Shown here piece after piece: positions 38,758 to 50,945 of a DNA stretch of 64,000 nucleotides. Position numbers and translations under genes: made by a program. Source of the DNA: Cololabis saira (Eukaryota > Chordata > Actinopteri > Beloniformes > Belonidae); NCBI RefSeq assembly GCF_033807715.1, contig NC_084599.1, forward strand, positions 11,241,625-11,305,624, written 5' to 3'. The notes beneath the pieces are model-generated. The model was not told where the DNA came from and searched no databases. It worked only from the letters and a program-made list of their open reading frames with translations. Within the stretch, counting starts at the first letter, position 1, and every line of letters begins with the position of its first letter.

Positions 38758-41700
38758 TTTATTTGGTGCTTGGTTATAAGTAACTACCTTTACATTTAGC
38801 AAGAATAGTGATTTGTACTCACTTGGTAACGTCAAGAGTTATACAGTATGAGCTCTGCTGAAAACTCTTGATGTCAAATTATCTGTTATCTGTTGTGGAC
38901 TTCAGTGCTCTTTTGAGTGTGTCTGTTTTAATAAGTGAATCTTTTACAGCTGCAGCAAAAGTGTGAAACCATTATTGTGCAATCAGAATAAACTGTATTA
39001 TTCAAAAAATAGGTGTGTTCATTCATAAATCATACTCTCTGACCAAAAGAATGAACAACTGTCTGCTCACTGTAACAGAATATAAAGGCAGGAAATACTC
39101 TGTTATTTTTCAGTTACAGAGTTGTATTTTTCTTATGTCCGACCAATGCTTTAGTAGTGTGGTATAAGCCAGTGATGCCGTCTTGCTCTGTTTCCTTGAG
39201 TGAACTTGATCACTATGTGGTAACGTTCAGTTTGAAACAACCCCACAAACCAGTTAGAAATGACACCCCAGGTAAGATTTTGAATTATTGTCTCTGCTAT
39301 GTTACACAGTGCTCAACATCATCAGCTTATTAATGGACCTTTTGCAGCATTTCACGTACGATATATCACATTTATAGTGCTTTTATTCACTTGTTATAAT
39401 AACATCCTTTTTGTTTTGGACAAACCAATGCACGGTGCTCATATCTGGATCATCAAAGTTTCAAGAATAACATTTAATAAAGGACTCAAGTAATATGAGA
39501 TTATTGCAATCTAATGATATTACGACAGTCATCAACATTGTTTCACACTGTTGTCCAAAATGGCATCTTCACAACTTTAGTTAAACATCTATATTTTGAA
39601 GCAGATAACAAAATAGCTTTTAAGCACCATCTGTATACTAAGCCTTACAGCATTCAATGTAGAAATTTCATATATGTTTTGACAGCTGATTAAAAAAACT
39701 GTATTTTTTAAAAATTGATTTAAAAATTGAAAAAGAAAATGATAATGGGTTGCAGCTGAATAATCTTATTCTTTATTTTACAGAAGAAATACTTCCTCTT
39801 CCTTAAACACTTCATACTAGTAAATAAAGTAATATTTTGAATGTCATGTATTCTGAGTGAATCAATTTTAGTTTGAGGATAACATGTAAAACATAATGAA
39901 CAACGTGCACACGTATATATCTTCCTTTTGCTGGCTTGTGAAGAAGAATTTCAATTAAAAAGCGTGTCCATATAACTTCACAGCACACTTCATCGTATCG
40001 TGCTGCGATTGGCCCAAGATTATGGTTGCTTATGTGTGAAAATGTTGGTCGTTTGGTCACTAAAACCACCATGATTTCCTTCCCCAAATCTATCTGTTAG
40101 CATTTGAGCTCCAAACTTTAAATGAGCCCAATAAGGGCCTTACCTTCAACGGATGGACACAGAAAACTCCTGAGATTCTGAGCTGCTGGTGATTTGTTTC
40201 AGGGATACGTCTCTCTCTTTCTCAGCCAGTGCTGAAGCGCAGTTTGAAGGTCTGAACTGTCCTGTGTGAAAATGATGTAGATATGAGGTGAGGGGGGGTG
40301 ACAGTAGCTTGTGCTTTTGATCTTACCCGTTCCTCAGTCTGACTTTGCTTTCTCACACTATTTATTTGTACTTTTCCTGTCTTGAACCTTGCCCATCCAC
40401 CTCTGTTGTCACCATGAACAGTGTCTGACTAGACGCCCCTTTAATCATGATCATGTTGTGGTCTCAGACTTCTCAGCACAAGGGTCTTCCCTCCACAACG
40501 CTAGTGTCGGTTTCAGGTGCCTTTTTTTTGTATCACCACTTTATGAGTTTGATGTTTGAATTTAAATTAAGTTCTGAAAAATAAATGCATTTTTATGCAA
40601 TTTACTTTACTATATTCACTTTCATGTTTTGTGTAGGCAGTTAGACATTTACCTGATGAAACTTGACTGCAGGAGATGTAGTATGGGTTGTAGTATTTGA
40701 GACAGTATCAAAGACAAAGCTACAGGCCAAAGCTGAGGCGACGACACGAGTGAAGCACAACTGAGAGGTTACTGGAGAGACTTTTTTTTTCTTGCATGAG
40801 TTTTAAATAAATCTTGGTTGCTTCAGAATCATACAAAATGCAGAAGTGTTTGTAACTTATCAGTGTAGACGCAAAAGTTGCAACTATAAGTCTACACATT
40901 TATTTCTGCTTTTTGCAACACTTTGCATACTTTAAAACCTGATGTTGTGATAAAAAAGACATAACATGACTGAAGTCGGAGTTGTATGACATGATTTTGT
41001 CTTGACTGGAAATGTTCATTTCAACATTCATTTCTATGTATAGACATTGTCACATGTCACAAATGTTAAATCATAAGCCCAGAAGGATGCAAAAATCCTG
41101 TGTTATTGTCATGTTGCCAATAAAATAGTGTAAGCCCACCAGAATTTTTAATTGTAACCTCTAAATTAAATTTCCTTTCAGACCATTTCTCTGTGTCAGT
41201 TGATGGATGTGCGTCAAAGCCATCACGTCAAAACCAGAAAGAATTTAATAATAATTTGACATTAAAAAACATGTGTAATTGTGAGTGGTAGGATTTGATT
41301 GAGTGACATTTTACAAACAATTGTTTCAGACAAGTATAATTCTTGTTTTTCAGTTTTAATCCCAGTCAAATTTAAGGTGTAGCTACTCTAAGGTGTGTTC
41401 AAGTGTAGAAGAAAACTTTGTCCTGTTTCAACTACTTCCCCCACCTTAAAATGAATTTTTAAAAATATAATGAATATATTGAAATACAATTTAGTTCAAT
41501 TACTAACTATTTATTGGAAAATAAAATAAAATCCTAGCTTCGGTTATGCGGGCATTATTTGTGTTGTTCCGCCCTCTGCTGGTGAAAACACGAACATGTT
41601 CTGCTGTTTAAAACTTGGACACAGTTCAAGTTTTGTCTAAGATTATATGATGACCATAAGCAATACATTTGTTTGCAATTTGTATAATAATTAATATAAA

Positions 41701-42913
41701 TGATAGACCTGCTAATACTGACTGATTATTTTATTTAAACGCACTTAATAATGACAACCACATTTGGAGAGATGGATTTTCTCAGTGCAAGAATAAAAGC
41801 TTGTTGACGGTGAACAACGGCGCTGTAGATGCTGAGCACCATATGAATATAAACCTAAATAAATTGACACAAACTTTAAGATTAAGCAATAAATAGGTTT
41901 TAAATTATCTAAGTTCGCAACACAGTGCCCCACCTGTCTCATTGAAGTTTAAAACGTTGGAGTTTATAATCTCAGATGACATTTGTTGACCCATCAGTTT
42001 AAATCAGGAATGTGGAAAATCGTTGCCGATGTATTTTTGTTTATACTTTTGAGGGTCATACGTTTAATTATCATACTATATAACCTTCATACCACAGTCC
42101 ATATTTTTTTTAATTTCACAGCATGCAATCACAACCTTGTGAAAAAGCTATTACCTATTGGTGTAACATTATGGGGGGGGGGGGGAAAACGACAAAAATA
42201 TTGTCTTGCTGAACAGTTGGCCTACAAATTAAACGGTTAGTTTGGTTTTCCATTGTATGCCAGGAACGCACTTGGTGGGGATAAAGCGGAACACCAAATT
42301 ACCAATCACGTAGTTTCGTGGGCGCAATCACTGGTTGTTTTCCTTCACCACAGAAGTCAATCCTGATCACAACCAATATTTTTAAAGTGGGCGCATGAAT
42401 CCGGGAAAATCATACCAAATAAACACTCCGAATAACATTTGCGTATTTTGTACTGACTTTTATAGAGTCAAGATATAATTTACAATCAATGTTGGTAACA
42501 GGGCATACATCACCAACCTATCATTCCAATTATGATAGCTATAATAATTTTGAGAAACTTTGAGCGCTCCAGAACATTCAGTGTTTATAACCACAGTTTC
42601 CATAGAAAAAACAACAACAAATTAAACCAGTTAGCCAGTGGATTTACTGTGCTGGCTGCATTATTCATAGTCAAATAAGCAAAAGTACTTAATTCAACCA
42701 TTTACTCATAGATTGTTAAATACCTTCCAAATAACAATAACAAAACCCCAAATGTTTAATCGCGCATGCATGTCTTCTCTGTTGCGTTTCCTCTCTGGCA
42801 GTTGTAAAATATCCGCCCAATATTGTACATGTTTGCAGCATAACAATGAGCATTTGGCATTTAGATTTTTTTCATCTTTGCAACAGCTCTAATTCACAGT
42901 GAAACGTGTCCTG
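38758..42913. other. Gene-free stretch between the two nfil3-like genes
   Basis: No supported exon. Noted items are a G13 run at 42173-42185 and a perfect CTCF-type motif at 41569-41582. The right-hand end probably includes the 3' UTR of nfil3-like copy 2. Confidence 0.4.
41569..41582 (-). promoter_or_regulatory. CTCF-type motif, perfect core match
   Basis: The minus strand reads CCAGCAGAGGGCGG, matching all 14 positions of the CTCF core consensus CCASYAGRKGGCRS. By simple base odds one such match in 64 kb on either strand would be expected about 1-2% of the time. Motif evidence only. The flank GTGTTGTTC is shared with the weaker site at 27523, so both may derive from one dispersed repeat. 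Confidence 0.5.
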
Positions 42914-42917
42914 TTAA

Positions 42918-43003
42918 AGGCTGATTTATGGTTCCGCGTTTCACCAACGCAGAGCCTACGGCGTAGGCGCTGCGTCGATTTAACGCAGAACCATAATTCA
43001 GGC
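42918..43003. mobile_element. 86-bp palindromic MITE in a TTAA site
   Basis: The element starts AGGCTGATTTATGGTTCCGC and, in reverse complement from its right end, GCCTGAATTATGGTTCTGCG. The interior is palindromic around GCCTACGGCGTAGGC. It is flanked by TTAA at 42914-42917 and 43004-43007, the target site of piggyBac-like and some other elements. I recognise it as a common teleost short palindromic repeat. The right TTAA contains the stop codon of the adjacent nfil3-like gene. Confidence 0.8.
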
Positions 43004-43912
43004 TTAAGGGAAAGAAAAGCCGGGGTAACCGGCCGGTGAAGCCTGCAGGTAAGAAGACCTCCAATTAGGGAGCAGATTGTTACGCAGCGCTGAGTGATGC
43101 AGGTGGGAGACCATCCAGTTCGGAGGTGGGCGCGAGGGGATGGGAATATGCTGCAGTGTGTTGTCAAATGTTGGCAGAAATGATGGCAGGGATGCGTAAG
43201 TCCGAGAAATGGCACCGGCGGAGGTGAGGATGTCATCACTGGAGGAGACGGGATCCATCTGCGCCTCGACTGACCTCCCGACCCCAACAGGTCCTCCGTG
43301 AGAGACGACACGGGGCTTGGAGACGGGGACGGACCCCTGCTGTGGTATACAATGATTTAAGGAATTAAAAACACCTCTGGTTGAGCTTAAACGCGGGATG
43401 TCCCAGGGTCCGGGCTGGAGGAGGGCAGGGGAGTGAGACACCGGGATGGACGACAGAGACAAGGTGTTGGCCAGGACAGATGCAGGTGCTGCAAAGTGAG
43501 ACGGAGACGGGGGGTGGTTTTTCTTGCTGAAGCTGGTGTGGTAGTGCAGGTTGAGCAGCTGAGAGCGCAGCTGGACGTTCTCCTCACTCAGGGCCAGCAG
43601 CTGGCCCTCCAGCAGCAGGTCGTTGAACCTCCGTTTCTCCCGGGACCGCTTGGCCGCCTCGTTGTTCTTGCGCCGCTTGTCCCAGTAGGAGGCGTCTTTC
43701 CTGCAGGCGGGGATCATCTCCCTCTTGCGCCGTTTAACGGCCCCGGGTTGGCCCCCGCGGCCGCGTAAAGGCGCCAGACGGCGGGCCAGGATGGAGGAGC
43801 GTGTCCCGGAGAGGAGGAGGGGGGAGGAGGAGGAGGGCTCCACATGCCCGCTGCTCTCCACCGAGGAGGAGGAGGGCTGGCAGGGAATACCTGGAGTCCT
43901 CACGGCGGACAT
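43004..43912 (-). CDS. nfil3-like: NFIL3/E4BP4-like bZIP transcription factor (copy 2)
   Basis: The 302-residue protein has its bZIP domain at about 60-125. [20 protein letters not shown] is followed by the basic contact segment [20 protein letters not shown] and a leucine-rich zipper ([18 protein letters not shown]). This is the NFIL3 type of basic region, so D-box binding and repression are expected from the family. The N-terminus is Ser-rich and the C-terminus Pro/Ser-rich without known domains. It is 60 residues longer than copy 1 and clearly diverged outside the bZIP. The start ATG (context GCCATCATGT) lies eight bases after a splice acceptor (CCACTATAG, minus strand), so residues readable further upstream are intronic. 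The gene is visibly GC-richer than its surroundings. The stop TAA lies in the target site of the MITE at 42918-43003. Same orientation as copy 1, about 9.5 kb away. Confidence 0.93.
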   Translation of the reverse strand: MSAVRTPGIPCQPSSSSVESSGHVEPSSSSPLLLSGTRSSILARRLAPLRGRGGQPGAVKRRKREMIPACRKDASYWDKRRKNNEAAKRSREKRRFNDLLLEGQLLALSEENVQLRSQLLNLHYHTSFSKKNHPPSPSHFAAPASVLANTLSLSSIPVSHSPALLQPGPWDIPRLSSTRGVFNSLNHCIPQQGSVPVSKPRVVSHGGPVGVGRSVEAQMDPVSSSDDILTSAGAISRTYASLPSFLPTFDNTLQHIPIPSRPPPNWMVSHLHHSALRNNLLPNWRSSYLQASPAGYPGFSFP

Positions 43913-43974
43913 GATGGCACTATAGTGGCAGGGAATCAAAATGTTACAATCACAATGTTACATAAAACAATATG

Positions 43975-44421
43975 GTCACACCAACCCCACATCCCTCCAA
44001 CCCCCCAGAAGTGAACGGGGCTAGTACCCACTAACTCTTTGCACTATTCTGCACATCTGTACATAATATAATTGCACTTGACTTTTTTACCAACTGTCCT
44101 CGCACTACTGTAAATACTTCCACACTGGGAATGCTGCAATCACCCATGTACTGTAACTCAAATCTGTTGTAAATCATATAATCACATCTCATCTGTTTAT
44201 AATCTGTTTATAATATATATTATCACTCATTCATGTTTGACCTGCACCTCATAACAACAGTAGGCTATTTATTAATCTGCACTGTGTACATACATATATG
44301 TGTATATGCTGTACATTGTGTTTATTTCACTGCAAGCACTTCCAGTTAGATGCTAACTGCATTCCGTTGCCCTGTACTTTATGTGCAATGATAATAAAGT
44401 TGAATCTAATCTAATCTAATA
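43975..44421 (+). mobile_element. LINE 3'-UTR copy with AATCT tail
   Basis: The end reads CATTCCGTTGCCCTGTACTT then GTGCAATGATAATAAAGTTG and (AATCT)n. This is a conserved 3' end of a fish LINE (ATTTCGTTG...GTGCAATGACAATAAAG in intact copies). Only the 3' UTR portion is present. It lies antisense in the inferred 5' intron of nfil3-like copy 2. Confidence 0.75.
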
Positions 44422-44450
44422 GACTAAACAGAAACATAACGCAGGGATTA

Positions 44451-44456
44451 CTTACC
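44451..44456 (-). other. Probable splice donor of nfil3-like copy 2
   Basis: The minus strand reads TTTG|GTAAGT, a perfect donor, about 530 bases upstream of the coding-exon acceptor. It is inferred to end a non-coding 5' exon. A second donor-like CAG|GTCAGT on the same strand near 44960-44965 suggests a further upstream exon or an alternative. Confidence 0.45.
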
Positions 44457-45065
44457 AAACTGTGATTGATTTGGAGGTAGGTTTCTAAAATCCCTTATCA
44501 TTTTATTCAACAACTAGAATCACATTTTGGCCCGTATAATGATGCAGCCAAACATTTATAAATCCAAAAGCGCAAAGTTGGTAAAGTCCCACTTGATCAG
44601 CTAAAGCCAAACATTTATTCATAAACAATAATTATTTCAATAGTGCAAAGCCCACAACTATGCTAAAGGGAGCGATTCCGTATTATTAGGTAACTGTTAA
44701 CATATATTTTTTTAATTGCGCGCACATCTAAACTTTAAAAAATGGCCTTGAGTCAAATTTTTCTAATTATTTATGCCATGCTTGTGTTGAGTTATTTGGT
44801 GTATCGGACTCTCCAGTTTACAATAAACATATACGTGATTACAGTTCATATGTAGAAGGACTGTTAAAATTAATGTAAATAGTAGTAAATTAAATAAACA
44901 GTTTAAACCGGCAACTGAGTCAAACTTGAGTCTGCATAATTAAAGTTAGAGTTCGTTGCACTGACCTGAGAATGACACCTGTGAGATGATGTGGATGACA
45001 GGATCGATTCTGCTGTTTGTGTTCTGTAACACACACGGATACACACACTTGTATACGGAAAATTA

Positions 45066-45230
45066 CTAAGTTATGTGACTTAATTTTATTGCCAGGTCTT
45101 GGGTGTTGCGTGTTTGTCCGGGGAGGGCTGCAGAAGCGGGGCTGCAGAAGCGCCCAGGGTGCGCGGTGCGCAGGCGCGCTGTGTGCAGCCAATCGTGCAG
45201 GCAATGAGTCAGAATCCCCGTCCTATGGGT
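45066..45230 (-). promoter_or_regulatory. Candidate promoter of nfil3-like copy 2
   Basis: A local GC- and CpG-rich island (about 45110-45200) in AT-rich surroundings, upstream of the minus-strand gene. It contains an NRF1-like TGCGCAGGCGCG (near 45168-45179), a CCAAT box (45189-45193, plus orientation) and an AP-1 site TGAGTCA (45205-45211). A near-D-box, GTTATGTGAC (45070-45079; consensus RTTAYGTAAY), is the type of site NFIL3 itself binds, so autoregulation is conceivable. The transcription start is not determined. Confidence 0.45.
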
Positions 45231-46479
45231 TTTGTGAAGTTACTTCACTTCAATCGAAAGTGTTTTTTGGATAAATTAATTGAAACATCATACGAGATTA
45301 TAGTAAATATTTAAATTCACATTGAGAAAGAAATGGGAGAATAAACATACAATTTGAAAATGGAACAGCACCAGAGCAGTTTTGCTCTGATTTGTGGTGT
45401 ATTATTATCTGGAGGCTGCAAATATTAGTCTAAACAAGTAAGATCATGTTCAAATGGCAGGACTTCTTATTTTTGAAGCACATATGAGCTGCTCGTATCT
45501 GATTCTGTTTGCGCCCCTGAACATATCACACTGTAATTGACACTGTGGCTTTTACCAAATACAGTGGAGGGGAAAACTGAGCATGCTTCAAATTATGCGG
45601 AACTGACAAAATATGAATTCAACTTCACAAAAACGTTAATAAAGTAAGGCATTATTGCTGCTTAAATTCCGCTAGTTGACATTGGGGGGCTGGTGGGTCC
45701 TGATTTAACTAGTCACTAAATAATGTGTGTCATTTCAGAAGATTCAATTAGATGTAATAAAATTGCCTTTTGTTTTCTGAATCCATAAAAACAACATGCT
45801 CTTGTGTGATCCGATCATTGGTTAGGATGTGTTGGCTTCCTGTTTATGAACAGAACCTGAGGAAGGGAAAGAAAATGAGGATGGTGACACAGACATGAGG
45901 GAAGAGATGTGGAGAAATGAGTAAAATAAAGGTATAAGTGAGAAAGTTAAAACCTTTTATTACAGTCAAAGTTAGTAAAATATAGTAGAGCATATGACTT
46001 CTTCATCCATGCAAAAGACAGAAGTAAGTTTAGCTCTTGCTTTCAGACTTGTAAACTGATTATCTTGTCCATTCATTTTAGTGCTGAGACATTACACATC
46101 ATGCAGTCTCAGATGTTTATTTTCAAGTCAGGGGAGCAGCAGACACATTTGGATCATTGTTGGTTTATGGCTTTAATATTATTCAGACACATAACCAGAT
46201 GTTGGACTGTAAGAAACCTTGCTACCTTTTTGTCTGGTTGACCATGGCTTTGATTCGGGGACGGTATCTCCGGGGTCTCTGAGTCGACACGTTGGCCTGC
46301 TGTTGCTCTCACATGATGGCAGTTTTGATCACACACTTTGCTCAACAGTTAAAAGTTGATATGTGGTGCAGTACTTGCCCTGCACGTGGGTGTCTTTTAA
46401 AATGACTTTGATGTTTGAAAGACCCAAAAACATTTGAAAGATCTGATTACTTGAAGCGATTATTGATGTAACGTGATTA
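45231..46479. other. Gene-free stretch
   Basis: Nothing supported: AT-rich, short frames only. Confidence 0.4.
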
Positions 46480-47160
46480 TTGTACTGTCTTGCAGGAGAT
46501 TTCTGAAGACATTGGATCAAGAGTAGTTAAACATATCATAAGGCTGGAAAAGGATTCAGTGATCTCAAAGTGTTCAAGCATCCATCAATCAACAGTTGGA
46601 CACAGTGTCTAAGAGAGGAGAACTCAAGAAGCACAACAGAAACTCTGCAGTACGTTAAAGAAGAAACAAAAGCTAAAAGCTTGAAGACATCACTGGAAGT
46701 GACAAACATCTCTTTTTGCCATTCTACCAGGCAAGTTGCCTATGGCATCACAGTATGGAAAGATGAAGGAACAAAAACTGATGTTTTCCAATGAAGGAAA
46801 ATGAATGACAAAGCTTAACAAATGGTCTTACAGGAAATATCAGTGTGTAAGTCTGCCACCTGAAGCTAGGGCTTGGGTGATCTCGCAGGGCAACAACCCT
46901 AACCACTAAAGTAAATCCACTTGAAAAAGAAAGAAAAAAAAGCTTTTGTGGTCCCCAGTCAGGGTCAGTCCTCAATCCCAGAAAGTTAGGATGACCTCAA
47001 GGAAACCGTGTAAAAACAAGAAATCCTACAAACGTGCCTGAAAACATTCCTCCTGAATGTTGTGCAGGTGTCATCCAGGGATACTGAAAGTGCCAGCTTC
47101 CCGTCGGTTTTAACCAGCAGTTCACATACTTTTGCCTCCAGCACTCAAAATTATTAACAT
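46480..47160 (+). mobile_element. Tc1/mariner transposase relic, internally deleted
   Basis: Collinear blocks of a fish Tc1-like element survive. At 46564-46610, AAAGTGTTCAAGCATCCATC and CAATCAACAGTTGGACA correspond to the transposase N-terminal DNA-binding region. At 46680-46735, LKTSLEVTNISFCHST resembles the LKKSLE-x-ANIS-x-ST segment. At 46887-46925, AACAACCCTAACCACTAAAG resembles the region around the catalytic DN motif. The 3' end carries TTCACATACTTTTGCC near 47127. Frames are broken by indels and stops and the middle is deleted. Confidence 0.8.
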
Positions 47161-47307
47161 GCGTGTTCCAGGAAAGACAAAAGAAATAATACTTGTTTTT
47201 ATAATATCAGTTTGGGTATTATTAACCGATTAAACAAAGATAACAAATTAATACAATTGCATCTGTTTAGTTTGTCTATCTGCTTAGACCGCACTTACGC
47301 CCCGCTA

Positions 47308-47321
47308 GTGCCCTCTAGTTA
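47308..47321 (-). promoter_or_regulatory. CTCF-like motif
   Basis: The minus strand reads TAACTAGAGGGCAC, matching 12 of 14 positions of CCASYAGRKGGCRS. It directly abuts the TA microsatellite. Motif evidence only. Confidence 0.3.
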
Positions 47322-47324
47322 TAA

Positions 47325-48899
<1,575 letters not shown>

Positions 48900-48907
48900 T
48901 TCATCTC

Positions 48908-49629
48908 CAGAGGTGTCAAAAGTATTCACATTCATTACTCAGGTATGGTATAGAGTATCATAGATACCAGAGTATTAAAATACTCCTGTAGAAGTTGAAG
49001 TATCAACTCAATTTTTTTACTCAAGTAAAAGTATAAAAGTACTGGTTTCAAAACTACTTAAAGTATAAAAGTAAAAGTAATGTAAGGGGAAAAAAAGCCA
49101 TTGAGGACAAAAGCCATTGAAAATGAATGCATCTTAGTATAATGCAAATATATTAAAGAACCATATATGTGTACTATTGAGAATTAACATGTGTTTCAGA
49201 GAGCAGGAGATATGATGACTAGTTGCCTATAAGTATTGTAATGGTGCAAAAAGTCAAACTTCAGAGGCATGTTATCATTTATCCTAACCTTTATTGGAAT
49301 GTACATCCAAGTTTAGTTGCAGGAATCTGAGGGAACGGATGTAAGAACAAAACTGGACAAGAACATCTGAAACAACCACAACCAAATTCACTCTATCCGG
49401 ATGGAGCAATTTAACTGGATAGTTTTTATTTAAAGGCCGAAATGAAATAGAGTAATAAGGCTGTTTTTTAAAATGTAAGGAGTAAAAAGTACAGATAATT
49501 GCGTGAAAATGTAAGGAGTAAAAGTAAAAAGTCGTCTGAAAGATAATTACTCCAGTGAAGTATAGATAACCAAAATTTCTACTTAAGTAAGGTAACAAAG
49601 TATTTGTACTTCGTTACTTGACACCTCTG
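48908..49629. mobile_element. hAT-type non-autonomous element (second family)
   Basis: Terminal inverted repeats CAGAGGTGTCAA are found at both ends (right end read in reverse complement). They are flanked by TTCATCTC (48900-48907) and ATCATCTC (49630-49637), an 8-bp target duplication with one mismatch. Subterminal AAGTAAAAGTA / TACTTTTACTC words resemble the element at 37268, but the termini differ, so it is a related but separate family. No transposase frame. Confidence 0.88.
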
Positions 49630-50689
49630 ATCATCTCTGGGTTTTACATTTCGTAGAAATTTTTTCTTTGTTTTTGCTTTCATTTTCACATTTTATTCTG
49701 TTTAGCTGCGGCACAGATTTCGTTTTGAAATGCAAATGTGTAAGTAGGCGGTGCTCCGCATCCTGCTATGGTTTAAAATGTCCTATTTAGATTTTTAACA
49801 AGCAAGCCCTACATACCCACGACTATATGGACCTGACCAAAATGTATACATCTGCTTTCATCTACACACAATTCATAATACACATGAAACTACACAGGAT
49901 TTTATGTGTGTCTATAAGTGAGGGAGGGACACGACTATGAGCGCACTCTCCTACACTTGACCTTTTTTAACGCTGTAGTTTCTTCCTGGATACTCCAGGT
50001 TGACTCTACATCTGATTTATGGTCGTAATGCAGGTTAATGGGATCCTGGTTGCTTGATGTTAAGTCTTTCTGAAGTCATTTCAATTATTTTTTTTGTTTG
50101 TTTGTTTGTTTGTTTTTGGCCCATTCATACCTGACGTAATTAAGCTAATAAATTAGAAAAGCTTGGTGTATTTATCACTTGAGGCCAGATCCCTTCCCCT
50201 CATTAAACCTGACATTGTCTGAAAACGATTATCTCTAATTATTACTGATTTTGAAAGAGTCTGAGATGAAAAATATGCATCAAAATATGTTCACAAGAGG
50301 GCCTTGCCTTTATTGCACATAGCACAAAAAATAATTATAGTATCATACCAAATTTGAAGACTTAGGGACAATATGGAAAGTTTAAATTAAAAGAATAATG
50401 TAATTACATCAAAGTTTCTTTCCATATGTAGTTCTTTCCAGATAATATGGTTTAAAACATTTTTGTTGTTTTTTTTAACTTTGTTTTATTTATCAATTTT
50501 AGCATTTCAGTTGTTGACAGTTCTTCTCACTACAAAAAAGCCATTTTGACATTGAGGATGTTAAAAATAAGAAATGTTGAAGAATTTCTGGTATTTTTGC
50601 AGCCAATTTTTCATGAAAACATTAAGATGAAAGAACTGCACAGAGTCATTGTAACATTTTTTGTTTCAAAGTTCCATTAACATTTTCTC

Positions 50690-50945
50690 TCAGGAAGTGG
50701 TCGAATAGGCAGGCTCAGTGCACATACCCTCCTCTCCTCAATCTTGTTTTTGTCACGTGCAGAATGTGGTTTGGCATTGTTTAGATGCATCAATATTCCT
50801 GGAAAAGATGTCATCTTGAAGGCAGCATGTTGTTCTTACATCCCAATGTGCTCCTCTGATGATGTTGCCATCATAGAGGTGTAAATAGCCTCTGCCCTGG
50901 GCATGGGAGCCCATACTATCACAGACCCCGACTTTTGAACAGTTT
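50690..50945. mobile_element. Relic of dispersed repeat (same family as 17455-17995)
   Basis: Blocks such as GGCAGCATGTTGTTCTTACA, GCCCTGGGCATGGGAGCCCA and ACTATCACAGACCCCGACTT match a teleost dispersed repeat in which they normally precede the ACCACAGGACAGTTTCCC region found at 17.7 kb. No coding frame and no termini visible. Confidence 0.45.

Noticed and set aside
43387..43925. Other-frame open readings across nfil3-like copy 2
   Set aside because: GC-rich coding sequence leaves open frames on all strands; only the bZIP frame matches a family.
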